From: Methylobacterium isbiliense
Lineage (GTDB): Bacteria > Pseudomonadota > Alphaproteobacteria > Rhizobiales > Beijerinckiaceae
Assembly (NCBI RefSeq): GCF_022179325.1
Contig: NZ_BPQQ01000011.1
Span: 1 to 64,000 of the forward strand
Direction: 5' to 3'
Length of the DNA: 64,000 nucleotides
A model generated the notes under the pieces. It was not told where the DNA came from, ran no database searches, and saw only the letters and a list, made by a program, of their open reading frames with translations. Positions 47,740 through 57,262 of this stretch are shown piece by piece. The number at the start of each line of letters is the position of its first letter. Position 1 is the first letter of the stretch. Made by a program: the position numbers and the translations under genes.

Positions 47740-47740
<1 letters not shown>
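46505..47740 (-). CDS. ABC transporter substrate-binding protein, liv type (copy 2)
   Basis: This 411-aa paralogue of the downstream gene has signal peptide MRAQLLLAAVLALATAGSVQ and body QTPVRIGVLNDRSGVYADIS. Long stretches are identical to copy 1 at nucleotide level, separated by diverged patches. Around the ligand pocket several residues differ, for example VHHVARERNKVLVDSGAG against ISQVTREKNKAFVNSGAG. Its ATG shares one base with the livF stop (TGATG), indicating coupling. Extra C-terminal residues (GRGSVVRLDRAQP) are absent in copy 1. Confidence 0.93.
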
Positions 47741-48472
<732 letters not shown>

Positions 48473-48480
<8 letters not shown>

Positions 48481-49276
48481 GACCGGCTCCGATATAGGCT
48501 TCGACCACCCGGGGGTCCTTCGAGACGGTGGCGTAGTCGCCCTCCGCCAGCACCTGCCCGCGGGCCAGCACCGTGATGCGGTTCGACAGCGAGGCCACCA
48601 CCGACAGGTTGTGCTCGACCATCAGGATCGTGCGGTCCTTCGAGACGCGCCGGATCAGCGCCGCCGTGCGGTCGACGTCCTCGTGGCCCATGCCGGCCAT
48701 CGGCTCGTCGAGGAGCAGCATCTCGGGATCGAGGGCGAGCGTGGTGGCGATCTCCAGCGCCCGCTTGCGGCCGTAGGAGAGTTCCACCGCCGGCACCTCG
48801 GCGAACTCACTGAGGCCCACCGCCTCGACCAGCGACAGCGCCTCCTCGTTGAGCGCCCGCAGGACCTTCTCGGAGCGCCAGAAATCGAAGGAATCGCCGC
48901 GCTTGCGCCGCTGCAGGGCGATGCGGACGTTCTCCTTCACGGTCAGGTGCGGGAAGACGGCCGAGATCTGGAACGAGCGCACGAGGCCGAGGCGGGCCAC
49001 GTCGGCCGGCCGCATCTTGGTGATGTCGCGCCCGTTGTAGCGGATCGTGCCGGCCGTGGGCGTGAGGAACTTGGTGAGCAGGTTGAAGCAGGTGGTCTTG
49101 CCGGCCCCGTTCGGCCCGATCAGGGCGTGGATGGTGCCGCGCGCCACCCGCAGCGCGACGTCGTTCACGGCCCGGAAGCCCTTGAACTCCATCGTCAGGC
49201 CCTCGGTCGACAGGACGATGTCCTGCGGGGAGCCGCCCTGCCGGGGGGGCTCAGCGTGGACGGTGGGTTGAGCCAT
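48473..49276 (-). CDS. livG: Liv-type ABC transporter ATPase LivG
   Basis: This 267-aa ATPase, first gene of the liv operon, has Walker A GPNGAGKTTCFNLLTKFL, signature LSYGRKRALEIATTLA and Walker B MLLLDEPMAGM followed by the H-loop VEHNLSVVASL. LSYG in place of LSGG is normal for LivG. The order livG-livF-SBP-SBP-livH-livM, with the ATPases first, is seen in several alphaproteobacteria. ATG at 49276. Confidence 0.95.
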
Positions 49277-49490
49277 CGCGATGCATCACCCCTGCGTTTC
49301 CTCGATTGCGCCTATGCGCCCTTGGTATGGCCTCACAGCATGGCGCCAGGGCCTGAGTCAACCGGCGCCGCCCTTTCCGGGGCGGATGACGCCTCATCCG
49401 TTCGATTGAGGCCGGGAAGCTGCCGTTACGGTGCTCCCGCCGGGCCGCAGCCGCGGCTTTTGACGGGGAACGGGGTGGTTCCGGGAGCGA

Positions 49491-50771
49491 TCAGCGCGAG
49501 AAGGCGGGCTCCTGACCAGCCTTTTGACCGGGCGCCTGGACCGGCGGCTCCGCCGCGCTGCAGGGCGCCCCCGCCCCGTCGCGTCCGCCCGGCGCGCAGG
49601 TCTCCTCCAGCCACAGCGCGAGGCCGAGCGCCGCCGCCGCCGGCAGCGCCAGCGCCACGAAGGCCCAGGTCCATCCGAGATGGATGGCGAGGAGACCGCC
49701 GACCCAGCCCGAGAGCGCGCCGCCGACGCCCTGGACCGCCGCCACCGTCCCGAGCGCGGTCTGGGTCCGCCCGGACCCCCAGGTGAGGTCGGCCACCACC
49801 ACCGGAACCGCGACGCCGATCACGCCGGAGGCCACGCCGTCGAGCACCTGCGCGAGGATCAGCCAGGCCGGGTCGTCGAGGAAGGCGGAGAGCAGCGCGC
49901 GCACCGGCAGCACCGCGCAGGCGACGAGCAGGAGCTGGCGTCGCCCGCGCCGGTCGGCCAGCGAGCCGGCGAGCAGCGCCACCGGGATCATCACGAGCTG
50001 CGCCACCATCACGTAGCGGGCGGTCCATCCGGTGCCGTCCTGCCCCGCCGCCACGAGCTTCTGGCCGAGCAGGCTCAGCATCGAGCCGTTGGAGAGGTTG
50101 AACAGGGCGAGCGCCGCCGACAGGAGCAGCAGCCGCCGGTCGGCCAGCACCCTGAGGATCGCCGACCGCTCCGGCCTGTCCTCCGGATCGTCCTCCTTCC
50201 AGCCGACGGCCCGGCGGGCGTTCCAGCTCGTCTTTGGGGTCATCAGCGCGGCGACGATCGCGGCCGCGGCGAGCAGACCCAAGACCCAGAAGGCCACGAC
50301 CGGCCCGACATACGGCGTGCCGAAGCCGATCACCAGGGCGGCGCCCAGGATGCCGACGTGGTTCCAGGCCTGGTTGCGCCCCTGCTGTCGGGGAAAGGCC
50401 TGCTTGCCGACGATCCCGAGGGTCAGCGCCGTGACCGCCGGCACCACGAGCGTGCCGCCGAGCGCGGCGACGAACTGCGCGGCCAGGACCGCCGGGAAGG
50501 AGCGGGCCCCCATCAGCAGGAGCGTGCCGGCGAGAATCGCCCCGCAGGCCGCCGCGATCAGCAGGCGCGGACGCCCGACGCGGTCGACGAGGGCGCCGAG
50601 CGGCCCGCTCAGCGCCAGCGTGGCGAGGCCGACCAGGGTGGTGACGAGGCCGACCTGGCTCGGGCTCCACTGCGCCGCCTGCGCCAGCCATGTGCCGAGG
50701 AAGGGGCCGAGCCCGCCCTGGATGTCGCCGACGAAGAGGTTGATGAGCGCGAGATGGGAGGTGGCCTGCAT
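49491..50771 (-). CDS. MFS transporter
   Basis: This 426-aa major facilitator has 12 predicted membrane spans. It includes GDIQGGLGPFLGTWLAQAAQ at the start, the motif A-like GPLGALVDRVGRPRLLIAA, and LLAGSLADRRGRRQLLLVA in the second half. The C-terminal 40 residues are polar (Pro/Gln/Ala-rich). Substrate unknown; the DIQGGLGPFLGTWL wording is common in the group annotated as drug or sugar-phosphate MFS proteins. The ATG at 50771 is chosen for its fit to the first span. Confidence 0.87.
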   Translation of the reverse strand: MQATSHLALINLFVGDIQGGLGPFLGTWLAQAAQWSPSQVGLVTTLVGLATLALSGPLGALVDRVGRPRLLIAAACGAILAGTLLLMGARSFPAVLAAQFVAALGGTLVVPAVTALTLGIVGKQAFPRQQGRNQAWNHVGILGAALVIGFGTPYVGPVVAFWVLGLLAAAAIVAALMTPKTSWNARRAVGWKEDDPEDRPERSAILRVLADRRLLLLSAALALFNLSNGSMLSLLGQKLVAAGQDGTGWTARYVMVAQLVMIPVALLAGSLADRRGRRQLLLVACAVLPVRALLSAFLDDPAWLILAQVLDGVASGVIGVAVPVVVADLTWGSGRTQTALGTVAAVQGVGGALSGWVGGLLAIHLGWTWAFVALALPAAAALGLALWLEETCAPGGRDGAGAPCSAAEPPVQAPGQKAGQEPAFSR

Positions 50772-50904
50772 CGACGCGATGATCCTCGTGCGGGCCGTTG
50801 CCGGCCGGTGGGCATCAACGCGCGTGCGGCGAAAAGGATGTGCGAGCGGGGCCGTTTCGTCGCGGCGCCCGCACCGGTGCCGGTTCCGCGTCGGCCTTGC
50901 CGCG

Positions 50905-51450
50905 TCAGGGGCTCGGCACCGCGCAGGCCGCGGCGATGCGGGCGAGCAGCGGGTCGGCCACGCCCATCGCCACGAGGTGCTGGTGGGTGTTGCGCACGTA
51001 GTCGGGGTTGGCGCCCGAACGGCCGAGCCCCTGGCGCACGAGGCGCAGCAGCTCCGGCTCGGGCAGGCGCCCGGCATATTGCGGATGGGTGCGGTCCACC
51101 AGGTAGGTCACGGCGCTCACCCGCCGCCCGTCGTCGAGGCTCACCCCGAGCACCCGCTCGACGTAGACCGCCGTCACCTGTTCGCGCTCGCGCAGGTAGG
51201 CCAGCGTGGCGGGCGCCTCAGGCCCCGCCACCCGGAAGGCGACGCCCCGGCAGCTCCCGCCGCGGTCGAGGCCCAGCACGAGGCCGGGCCGCTCCGGCGT
51301 GCCGCGATGGACGTGGGAGAGCACGCAGAGCGCCCGGTGGTAGCCCCGCAGCCGCGCATGGCGGCGCTCGACAACCGGAAAGCCCGGGCGCCACATCAGC
51401 GACCCGTAGCCGAACACCCACAGGTCGGTGGGCGCCGTGTGCGTCTCCAT
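50905..51450 (-). CDS. chaC: ChaC-type gamma-glutamylcyclotransferase
   Basis: This 181-aa enzyme splits glutathione into 5-oxoproline and Cys-Gly. The N-terminal VFGYGSLMWRPGFP binds the glutamyl group; GYHRALCVLSHVHRGTPERPG, GLVLGLDRGGSCRG, and the Glu in LREREQVTAVYVER complete the fold. The C-terminal NPDYVRNTHQHLVAMGVAD is typical of ChaC. ATG at 51450. Confidence 0.92.
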   Translation of the reverse strand: METHTAPTDLWVFGYGSLMWRPGFPVVERRHARLRGYHRALCVLSHVHRGTPERPGLVLGLDRGGSCRGVAFRVAGPEAPATLAYLREREQVTAVYVERVLGVSLDDGRRVSAVTYLVDRTHPQYAGRLPEPELLRLVRQGLGRSGANPDYVRNTHQHLVAMGVADPLLARIAAACAVPSP

Positions 51451-51555
51451 CCCCTCCTCCGGCTTCCCTTGCAGGCGGCGGCCGGTAGCAGCTAGGGAAG
51501 CCCCGGTTCAAGGGCAACCCGGCGCGCGCCGCCGGACCAGCGGGAGAGGTGGCCG

Positions 51556-52662
51556 ATGACGCAGGCGCCGGAGACGACGGATCCCAGGCCCGCCCGCGTG
51601 CGGCGGGGGCGCATCGGCCTGTTCCTGCCCTTCGGGCTGCTCCTCCTCGTCGTGGCGCTGTGGTCGGCCGGCTGGGTCTGGGTGCGGGGCCGGGCCGCCG
51701 AGGAGATCGACGGGTGGTTCGCGCGCGAGGCCCAGGCGGGCCGCAGCTGGACCTGCGCCGACCGCTCGGTCGGGGGCTATCCGTTCCGGCTCGAACTGCG
51801 CTGCACGGCGTTGCGCTTCGCGCGCTCCGACGTGCGCTTCACGGTGGGGCCGGTGGTGGCGGTGGCGCAGGTCTACCAGCCGCGCCACGTGATCGTCGAG
51901 GCGACCGGACCGTTCCACGTCGAGCAGGACGGCAAGGTCGGCGACGTCGAGTGGCGGCTCCTCGAAGGCTCGGCCCACCTCACCCAGGGCGGGTTCCAGC
52001 GCGTCTCCCTGGTGGTCGACGGGCTCAAGGGGCAGGTCGCGGGCGTGGAGCCGCAGCCGATCGCCTTCACGGCCGGCCATCTGGAGGTGCATGCGCGCCC
52101 GACCCCCGGCCGTTTCGACACGGACGGGGCGGTGGACCTGAGCGCGCGGGTGGCCAAGGCCACGCTGCCGCTGCTCGATCCCCTGCTCGGCGGCCCGGAG
52201 CCGGCCGATCTCGCCCTCGACGCCACGGTGAACCGGGCGGCGGGCGTGCGCACGCGGCCGCTGGCCGAGGAGCTGGAGCGCTGGCGGGTGGCCGGCGGCA
52301 GCGTCGACCTCACCCGGCTTAACGCCGAGAAGGGCAAGAGCCGGCTGCAGGTGCAGGGCAGCCTCCGCCTCGACGAGGCCCACCGGCTTGCGGGCGACCT
52401 CGACGTGCGCACCGCCGGCCTCGACGCGGTGATCGCGCCGCTGATCACCGAGCAGCTCGGCGGGCGGATCGGCGGCGACGGCGCGGCGCTGATCGGCAAT
52501 CTCGTCGGCCAATTCCTCGGCGGCGGCCGGCGGCGCGAGCCCGCGCCGGGCCCGGGATCCGAGGGCACGCTGAAGCCGCTCCCGCCGGTGCGCCTCGTCG
52601 GCGGGCGGGTGGCCGTCGGCCCCTTCGCGATCCCGAACCTGCGCCTCGATCCCCTCTACTGA
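51556..52662 (+). CDS. DUF2125 domain protein, membrane anchored
   Basis: This 368-aa protein of the DUF2125 family is common in Rhizobiales. After a polar head it has one membrane segment (IGLFLPFGLLLLVVALWSAG, about residues 21-40) and a large periplasmic part with CADRSVGGYPFRLELRCTAL and a repetitive beta-rich layout resembling lipid-carrying bridge proteins. Function not established. ATG at 51556 behind a GGGAGAGG site. Confidence 0.88.
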   Translation: MTQAPETTDPRPARVRRGRIGLFLPFGLLLLVVALWSAGWVWVRGRAAEEIDGWFAREAQAGRSWTCADRSVGGYPFRLELRCTALRFARSDVRFTVGPVVAVAQVYQPRHVIVEATGPFHVEQDGKVGDVEWRLLEGSAHLTQGGFQRVSLVVDGLKGQVAGVEPQPIAFTAGHLEVHARPTPGRFDTDGAVDLSARVAKATLPLLDPLLGGPEPADLALDATVNRAAGVRTRPLAEELERWRVAGGSVDLTRLNAEKGKSRLQVQGSLRLDEAHRLAGDLDVRTAGLDAVIAPLITEQLGGRIGGDGAALIGNLVGQFLGGGRRREPAPGPGSEGTLKPLPPVRLVGGRVAVGPFAIPNLRLDPLY

Positions 52663-52672
52663 GCCGCCCCGA

Positions 52673-52975
52673 TCAGTTGATCTGGTCCTCCGCACGGCGC
52701 GGGGTCATCGCCTGTTCCAGCTTGGTGAGCAGGTCGCGCAGCGAGACGATCGCGTCGAGGTTGCCGCGCAGATGCGCCACGGTCGCGCGGCGCACCACCA
52801 CTTGCCCGGTCTCGTCGAGCTCCTGGAGCGCGGCGGTCAGCAGGATGCGTCCGACGCCGCCGGACCCCCCGGCCGCGCAGGCATCCTCGAAATAGATCAA
52901 CGGCGCGTGGCCGATATCGATCGTTCCCGGCGCATCCGAGGCCGCTCTGACTGCAGCAATCCGCCTGTCACCCAT
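52673..52975 (-). CDS. Hypothetical 100-aa protein with a lux/tra-box-like upstream palindrome
   Basis: No family is recognised. The sequence has HAPLIYFEDACAAGGSGGVG followed by an amphipathic alpha region (TAALQELDETGQVVVRRATV) and a C-terminal acidic/basic tail. It looks like a small soluble alpha-beta protein. A GGGAG site 9 nt before ATG 52975 supports translation. The 18-bp near-palindrome ACTCGCAACATTGCAAGT at 53005-53022 lies 30 bp upstream. Confidence 0.7.
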   Translation of the reverse strand: MGDRRIAAVRAASDAPGTIDIGHAPLIYFEDACAAGGSGGVGRILLTAALQELDETGQVVVRRATVAHLRGNLDAIVSLRDLLTKLEQAMTPRRAEDQIN

Positions 52976-53004
52976 CGCCGTCGGCTCCCTTGCTGGCGCC
53001 AGTT

Positions 53005-53022
53005 ACTCGCAACATTGCAAGT
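53005..53022. promoter_or_regulatory. 18-bp near-palindrome resembling a LuxR-type box
   Basis: ACTCGCAA-CA-TTGCAAGT has one mismatch between its 8-bp arms and the GCA...TGC core spacing of LuxR/TraR boxes. It sits just upstream of the 100-aa ORFan at 52673-52975. No luxR or luxI gene is in the window. Confidence 0.4.
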
Positions 53023-53148
53023 ATCGCGTCGGGAAGACGGCAAAAATTTGGGCAGATGTATTTCAAGTATGTTAACTGAGATCGATGCAAGCGAGGGTGG
53101 TCTGTTGAAGAGGATCGGTTGTGCGGCGACCGCTTGCGGCCCCGCGCG

Positions 53149-53853
53149 TCACGCCGCCAGCCGCAGATCCGCCTCGGTCGCCGCGGGGACGCCGCCGATC
53201 TGGTCGAGCTGCGAGCAGTGCAGGAGCCTGACCTCGAACGCCGCGGCGAGGGTCTGCACCGCACCGCCGATGCGCCCGTTCGTGACGATGCAGGCGAGGT
53301 TGCACGCGTCGCGCCGCGCTGCCGCAACCACCTCCTGCACGGCCCGGCATTCGATCTCGGTCGCCGCATGGTGGAGATGGGCGGCCACCCGGTTCCGGCC
53401 GTCCTCCAGGATCAGGTGGGCGCCCTGCCGCCGGTCCTCCGCCGGGAGCCGGACCGTCCAGCCGAGCTGTTCGAGGGATCGCGCGACCAGCCGCGCGAAG
53501 GCCGCCGGGGAGTCGCTGGCGCGGTCGATGAAGGTCCACGAGTCGATCTCGCGGTTCAGGAGCCCGGCGAATTCGGCGTTGAGCGCGCGCTCGAAGTCGC
53601 CCGGGGTGACGAGGGCGCGGTCGCGCCATGGCACGTGGCTGCGGTAGTGCCGACGCAGCCGGTGGCGCCACTGCGTCTCGAACTCGCCCGGCGACCGCGA
53701 CCAGCGTTCGAGCCAGCGCTTCTCGATGACGTAGCGCTCCGCATGCGGCCGCAGGATCCTGCGGCAGCGGGCCGTGAGACGATTGCGGCGATGCGCGACG
53801 AGCATCAGAGCCGCCCAGATCACTGCGGCGGCGGCGATCGCTGACAGAGTCAT
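53149..53853 (-). CDS. Membrane-anchored degenerate Mrr-like (restriction endonuclease fold) protein
   Basis: This 234-aa protein begins with one hydrophobic segment (MTLSAIAAAAVIWAALMLVA), a basic linker, and from about residue 125 a Mrr-like domain: FARLVARSLEQLGWTVRLPA, then AVQEVVAAARRDACNLACIV and an end strand LLHCSQLDQI. In active Mrr-type nucleases GAD and QxK form the metal site; here the matching positions read GAH (QGAHLILEDG) and AHL (VAAHLHHAA), so cleavage activity is probably lost. ATG at 53853. Confidence 0.68.
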   Translation of the reverse strand: MTLSAIAAAAVIWAALMLVAHRRNRLTARCRRILRPHAERYVIEKRWLERWSRSPGEFETQWRHRLRRHYRSHVPWRDRALVTPGDFERALNAEFAGLLNREIDSWTFIDRASDSPAAFARLVARSLEQLGWTVRLPAEDRRQGAHLILEDGRNRVAAHLHHAATEIECRAVQEVVAAARRDACNLACIVTNGRIGGAVQTLAAAFEVRLLHCSQLDQIGGVPAATEADLRLAA

Positions 53854-53990
53854 TCGGATGGTGCCGTCTCGTGCGGGGGGCACCGAAAGTGTCGGCCGGC
53901 CTCGCTTAACCGAGGGTTTCGGCCCGGTCCGGAGGTTGTTTCCGCGCGGGCGGGCCGTATTCAGGGTGAATCGGGCGTCAACGCCGCGCC

Positions 53991-54230
53991 CTACGACCGC
54001 TGCGCCCCCGCATTGCTCGGGGCCGTGCGCTCGTCCTCGTGGGTGTGGGGCGTGGTCGTGCCGGTGGCGCCGGGATCGCGCGTGCGCAGGCGCTCGGGCA
54101 CGGTCTGGTCCGGGGCCGGGATGTTGGGTGCCTGTTCGCGGCTCTTCTGCGGGGTGTCGACGGCCTGCGCCAGCAGCACGGCGCCCATCATGCCGAGCAC
54201 GAGACACGAGTGGCGGATCATCGACGTCAT
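53991..54230 (-). CDS. Small secreted hypothetical protein
   Basis: This 79-aa protein has a signal peptide (MTSMIRHSCLVLGMMGAVLL, then AQA) and a short hydrophilic tail rich in Thr, Pro and Asp (PHTHEDERTAPSNAGAQRS). No family recognised. A GGAGGAGGAG ribosome site before ATG 54230 makes it a real gene candidate. Confidence 0.72.
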   Translation of the reverse strand: MTSMIRHSCLVLGMMGAVLLAQAVDTPQKSREQAPNIPAPDQTVPERLRTRDPGATGTTTPHTHEDERTAPSNAGAQRS

Positions 54231-54544
54231 GGCGGGCGCTCCTCCTCCGGTCCGGGGAATGATCCGCGCGGTCGAACGGTTCCGGCGGGCGGCGACGAAC
54301 CGGGGCGGATCATCGCCCTCCCCCGCCGCAGGCCCGCACCGGCAGGCCGCCGATCCAGGCCGCCGATCCAGGCCGCCGATCCAGGTCGCCGATCTCTTGG
54401 GAAACCCGGCCTCATCACTTCGGCGAAGGGCCGCGATTCTGCGAGCCGGACGGAGCCCGGCCGTGTAGTTTTGCCGGGCGGAGCCTGCCGTGACGGTGGC
54501 GCGCCTGCTTCGCCAATCGGGGCCATTCCGGGAAGGGAACGCTG
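54231..54544. other. Intergenic stretch with a 13-bp tandem repeat
   Basis: The gap between divergent genes contains four copies of a 13-bp unit (see 54343-54394) and the promoter region of the binding-protein gene. No other gene seen. Confidence 0.5.
54343..54394. repeat. Four-copy 13-bp tandem repeat
   Basis: The unit CAGGCCGCCGATC is repeated three times exactly (54343-54381) and a fourth time with one mismatch (54382-54394). It lies upstream of the tctC-like gene and could vary in copy number. Confidence 0.85.
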
Positions 54545-55522
54545 ATGAAACGCATTCTGCTCGCACTCGCTACGGTTCTCGGCGTCATCGCGCCGGATGC
54601 ACGGGCACAAGACGCGTATCCGTCACGGCCGATCACCGTGGTGGTGCCGTTCTCGGCCGGCGGCACGACCGACATCGTGGCGCGCCTGATGGCCGAGCAC
54701 ATGAGCCGGACCGTGGGGCAGCAGCTCGTGGTGGAGAACGTCACCGGGGCCGGCGGCACCCTGGGCGTCACCCGGGTCTCCAGGGCGGCACCGGACGGCT
54801 ACACCATCCTGATGGGCAATCTCGGCACGCAGGCGGCGAGCGTCGGGCTCTATCCGAAGCTCGCTTATGATCCGCGCACCGACTTCGAGCCGATCATGAA
54901 CTCGGCCTCGACACCCATGCTGGTCGTGGCCAAGAAGGATCTTCCGGTCAAGGACTTCAAGGAGTTCGTCGCCTACCTCAAGGCCAACGCGCCGAAGATG
55001 AACTACGGCACGGGTGGCGTTGGGTCGACCTCGCACCTGACCTGCCTCTTCCTCGAAACCCTGGTGGGCGTGAAGCCGCAGCACGTGCCCTACCGCGGCT
55101 CGGGTCCGGCGCTGACCGCGCTCCTCGGTGGCCAGGTCGATTACGTCTGCGATCAGACCGTCGGGATCGTGCCGACCGTGCAGGCCAAGCAGGCCAACGG
55201 GCTCGTCGTCGCGGTCCCGCACCGCCTCGCCGTCGTGCCGGACGTCCCGACCTCGGCCGAGCAGGGTCTGCCCCAGTTCCAGGCGACCGGCTGGAACGCG
55301 CTGTTCGCCCCGAAGGGCACGCCCAAGGAGATCGTCGCGAAGCTCAACAGCGCAGCGCGCGCCGCCCTCGCCGACCCCAACACCCGCAAGCGCCTTCTCG
55401 ACATCGGTGCGGAACTCCCCGACGAGGCCGGCCAGACGCCCGAGGCGCTGGGCCAGCTCGTCCGCTCCGAGATCGACAAGTGGGTGCCGATCATCCGGTC
55501 GGCCGGCGTCACCGGGCAGTAG
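54545..55522 (+). CDS. Tripartite tricarboxylate transporter (Bug/TctC-type) substrate-binding protein
   Basis: This 325-aa periplasmic binding protein of the Bug/TctC family has signal peptide MKRILLALATVLGVIAPDAR, then AQDAYPSRPITVVVPFSAGG, followed by GGTLGVTRVSRAAPDGYTIL and VPYRGSGPALTALLGGQVDY. These proteins bind carboxylates or nicotinate-like ligands. No tctA/tctB membrane genes are near, so it is an orphan receptor. An ATG at 54545 with a GGGAAGGG site is used. Confidence 0.93.
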   Translation: MKRILLALATVLGVIAPDARAQDAYPSRPITVVVPFSAGGTTDIVARLMAEHMSRTVGQQLVVENVTGAGGTLGVTRVSRAAPDGYTILMGNLGTQAASVGLYPKLAYDPRTDFEPIMNSASTPMLVVAKKDLPVKDFKEFVAYLKANAPKMNYGTGGVGSTSHLTCLFLETLVGVKPQHVPYRGSGPALTALLGGQVDYVCDQTVGIVPTVQAKQANGLVVAVPHRLAVVPDVPTSAEQGLPQFQATGWNALFAPKGTPKEIVAKLNSAARAALADPNTRKRLLDIGAELPDEAGQTPEALGQLVRSEIDKWVPIIRSAGVTGQ

Positions 55523-55929
55523 GGCCGGAATCCCGGGCTGCCGGCGCCGCGCGGCAGCCCGGGCGGGCGAGCGCACCCGCGCCCCGTCTTCGCGGGGTCC
55601 CGGCGCCGCGCGATGTCTCGACCGGCGGCCCTCGCCTCCATGGCCCCGGACACCCGCATGGGCCATGGCCTCCGCTCGAGTCGCGTAAGGACGCGCCGTC
55701 GGCCCGGCGCATGGGCGCCCGACGGCCCGCCGCCTTGCGCCCATGCTCGTCCCCTTGCCCGAAAGGGCCAGTCCGCGGGGCTTGAGCCCTGCCGTCCACG
55801 TGGCATTGATGGCCTTGCCTCGCGGCGCGCCATGAGCGGGCGGACCGCGGGGCGACCGGGAACGCGTCTTCGCCCCTATGGCGCACGGCAGCGCTTCGAT
55901 AGAATAGCAGGACGCATTGGGGAGAGACC
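55523..55929. other. Intergenic stretch after the binding-protein gene
   Basis: It starts with an 11-bp hairpin CCCGGGCTGCC/GGCAGCCCGGG (55532-55563) that could end the preceding transcript. The remaining roughly 370 bp contain overlapping open frames on both strands but no family likeness. Confidence 0.5.
55532..55563 (+). terminator. Hairpin after the TctC-type gene
   Basis: An 11-bp perfect stem with a 10-nt loop starts 10 nt after the stop codon. No T-run follows, so termination is likely rather than certain. Confidence 0.55.
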
Positions 55930-56979
55930 ATGCCGCGCAATATTCTGATTCTGGGAGCCTCGTACGGCTCGTTGCTCGCCACAAAGCTGCTGATGGCGGG
56001 TCACAACGTGACGCTGGTCTGTCGACGCAAGACCGCCGACCTGATCAACCGGGAGGGCACCGAAGTCCGCATCAAGTTGCGCGACGAGCCCGAGCACCGC
56101 TCCATTCGGTCGCGCGACCTGCCCGGCCGGCTGGACGCAGCGCCGCCCGAAGCGGTCGATCTGTCCCGCTACGATCTGGTCGGCCTCGCCATGCAGGAGC
56201 CGCAATACAACAACCACACCATCCGTGTGCTGATGATCAAGATCGCCGAGGCGAAACTGCCTTGCCTCTCGATCATGAACATGCCGCCCTTGCCGTATCT
56301 CAAGAGGATCCCGGCCGTGGCGGGCATGGATCTTGAGGACGCCTACACCAATGCCGGCGTCTGGGACCGGTTCGAGCCGGGATTGGTGACGCTCTGCTCC
56401 CCCGACCCGCAGGCGTTCCGGCCGCCGGAGGAGGGGGCGAACGTGCTGCATGTCGGGCTGCCCACGAACTTCAAGGCGGCGGCCTTCGCCGACGAGGCGC
56501 ACAACCGGCTGCTGCGGGAACTGGAGGCGGACATCGACGCGGTGCGCCTCGACGGCCAGGACGTGCCGGTGAAGCTCAAGGTGTTCGACTCGCTCTTCGT
56601 ACCCCTGGCGAAATGGTCGATGCTGCTGACCGGCAACTACCGCTGCATCACCCCCGACGAGCCGCAATCGATCCGCGACGCCGTGCACGGCGATCTGGCA
56701 CGCTCGCGCGTGATCTACGAGCACGTCGACGCCGTCGCGCGGCGCCTGGGGGCCGACCCGGAGGATCAGGTGCCGTTCGAGAAATACGCCAAGGCGGCGG
56801 AGGGGCTCCTCAAGCCGTCCTCGGCGGCCCGGGCGGTGGCGAACGGGGCGCCCTTCATCGAACGGGTGGACCTCTTGGTCAAACTGATCTCGCATCAGCT
56901 CGGCATGCCGGACGCCGAGATCGATCGCACGGTCCAGATCGTGGACCGGAAGCTCGAAGAGCGGATCATCGAGGGCTGA
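55930..56979 (+). CDS. Ketopantoate reductase-like (PanE/ApbA family) protein
   Basis: This 349-aa NAD(P)-binding protein has the Rossmann start ILILGASYGSLLATKLLMAG followed by VTLVCRRKT. The C-terminal helical part contains KLKVFDSLFVPLAKWSML. True PanE proteins are near 300 aa and contain a Lys in the substrate domain, so this longer relative may act on another 2-keto acid. A GGGGAGA site precedes ATG 55930. It is followed by an MHS-type transporter on the same strand. Confidence 0.75.
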   Translation: MPRNILILGASYGSLLATKLLMAGHNVTLVCRRKTADLINREGTEVRIKLRDEPEHRSIRSRDLPGRLDAAPPEAVDLSRYDLVGLAMQEPQYNNHTIRVLMIKIAEAKLPCLSIMNMPPLPYLKRIPAVAGMDLEDAYTNAGVWDRFEPGLVTLCSPDPQAFRPPEEGANVLHVGLPTNFKAAAFADEAHNRLLRELEADIDAVRLDGQDVPVKLKVFDSLFVPLAKWSMLLTGNYRCITPDEPQSIRDAVHGDLARSRVIYEHVDAVARRLGADPEDQVPFEKYAKAAEGLLKPSSAARAVANGAPFIERVDLLVKLISHQLGMPDAEIDRTVQIVDRKLEERIIEG

Positions 56980-57262
56980 TTCGCCACGGCGCGGGAGCGC
57001 CGTGCTCGCCACCCGGCCCCCGCAACCCTGGCGCGCAAACCTTCGGGCCGCGCGCGACGTCCGGCGCCGCAAGCGTGTGCCGGACGCTCCCCATGCGAGG
57101 AAAGCGGCCGATTCGCGTCCCGAACCGGTGAGACCAACCGGCACATCGGCGCGCAGCCGCTTGACCCCGAGCGCCTCCGCCGACCAAGCTCCAGCCGCCC
57201 GATCCTGCGCAGACGCCCCGGACCCCGCGCCGGGGCCGGACCAATCGGAGGCCGGCACCCAG

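Noticed and set aside
54343-54394. A CRISPR-like array
   Set aside because: The units are only 13 bp and directly adjacent, without spacers, and no cas genes are near.
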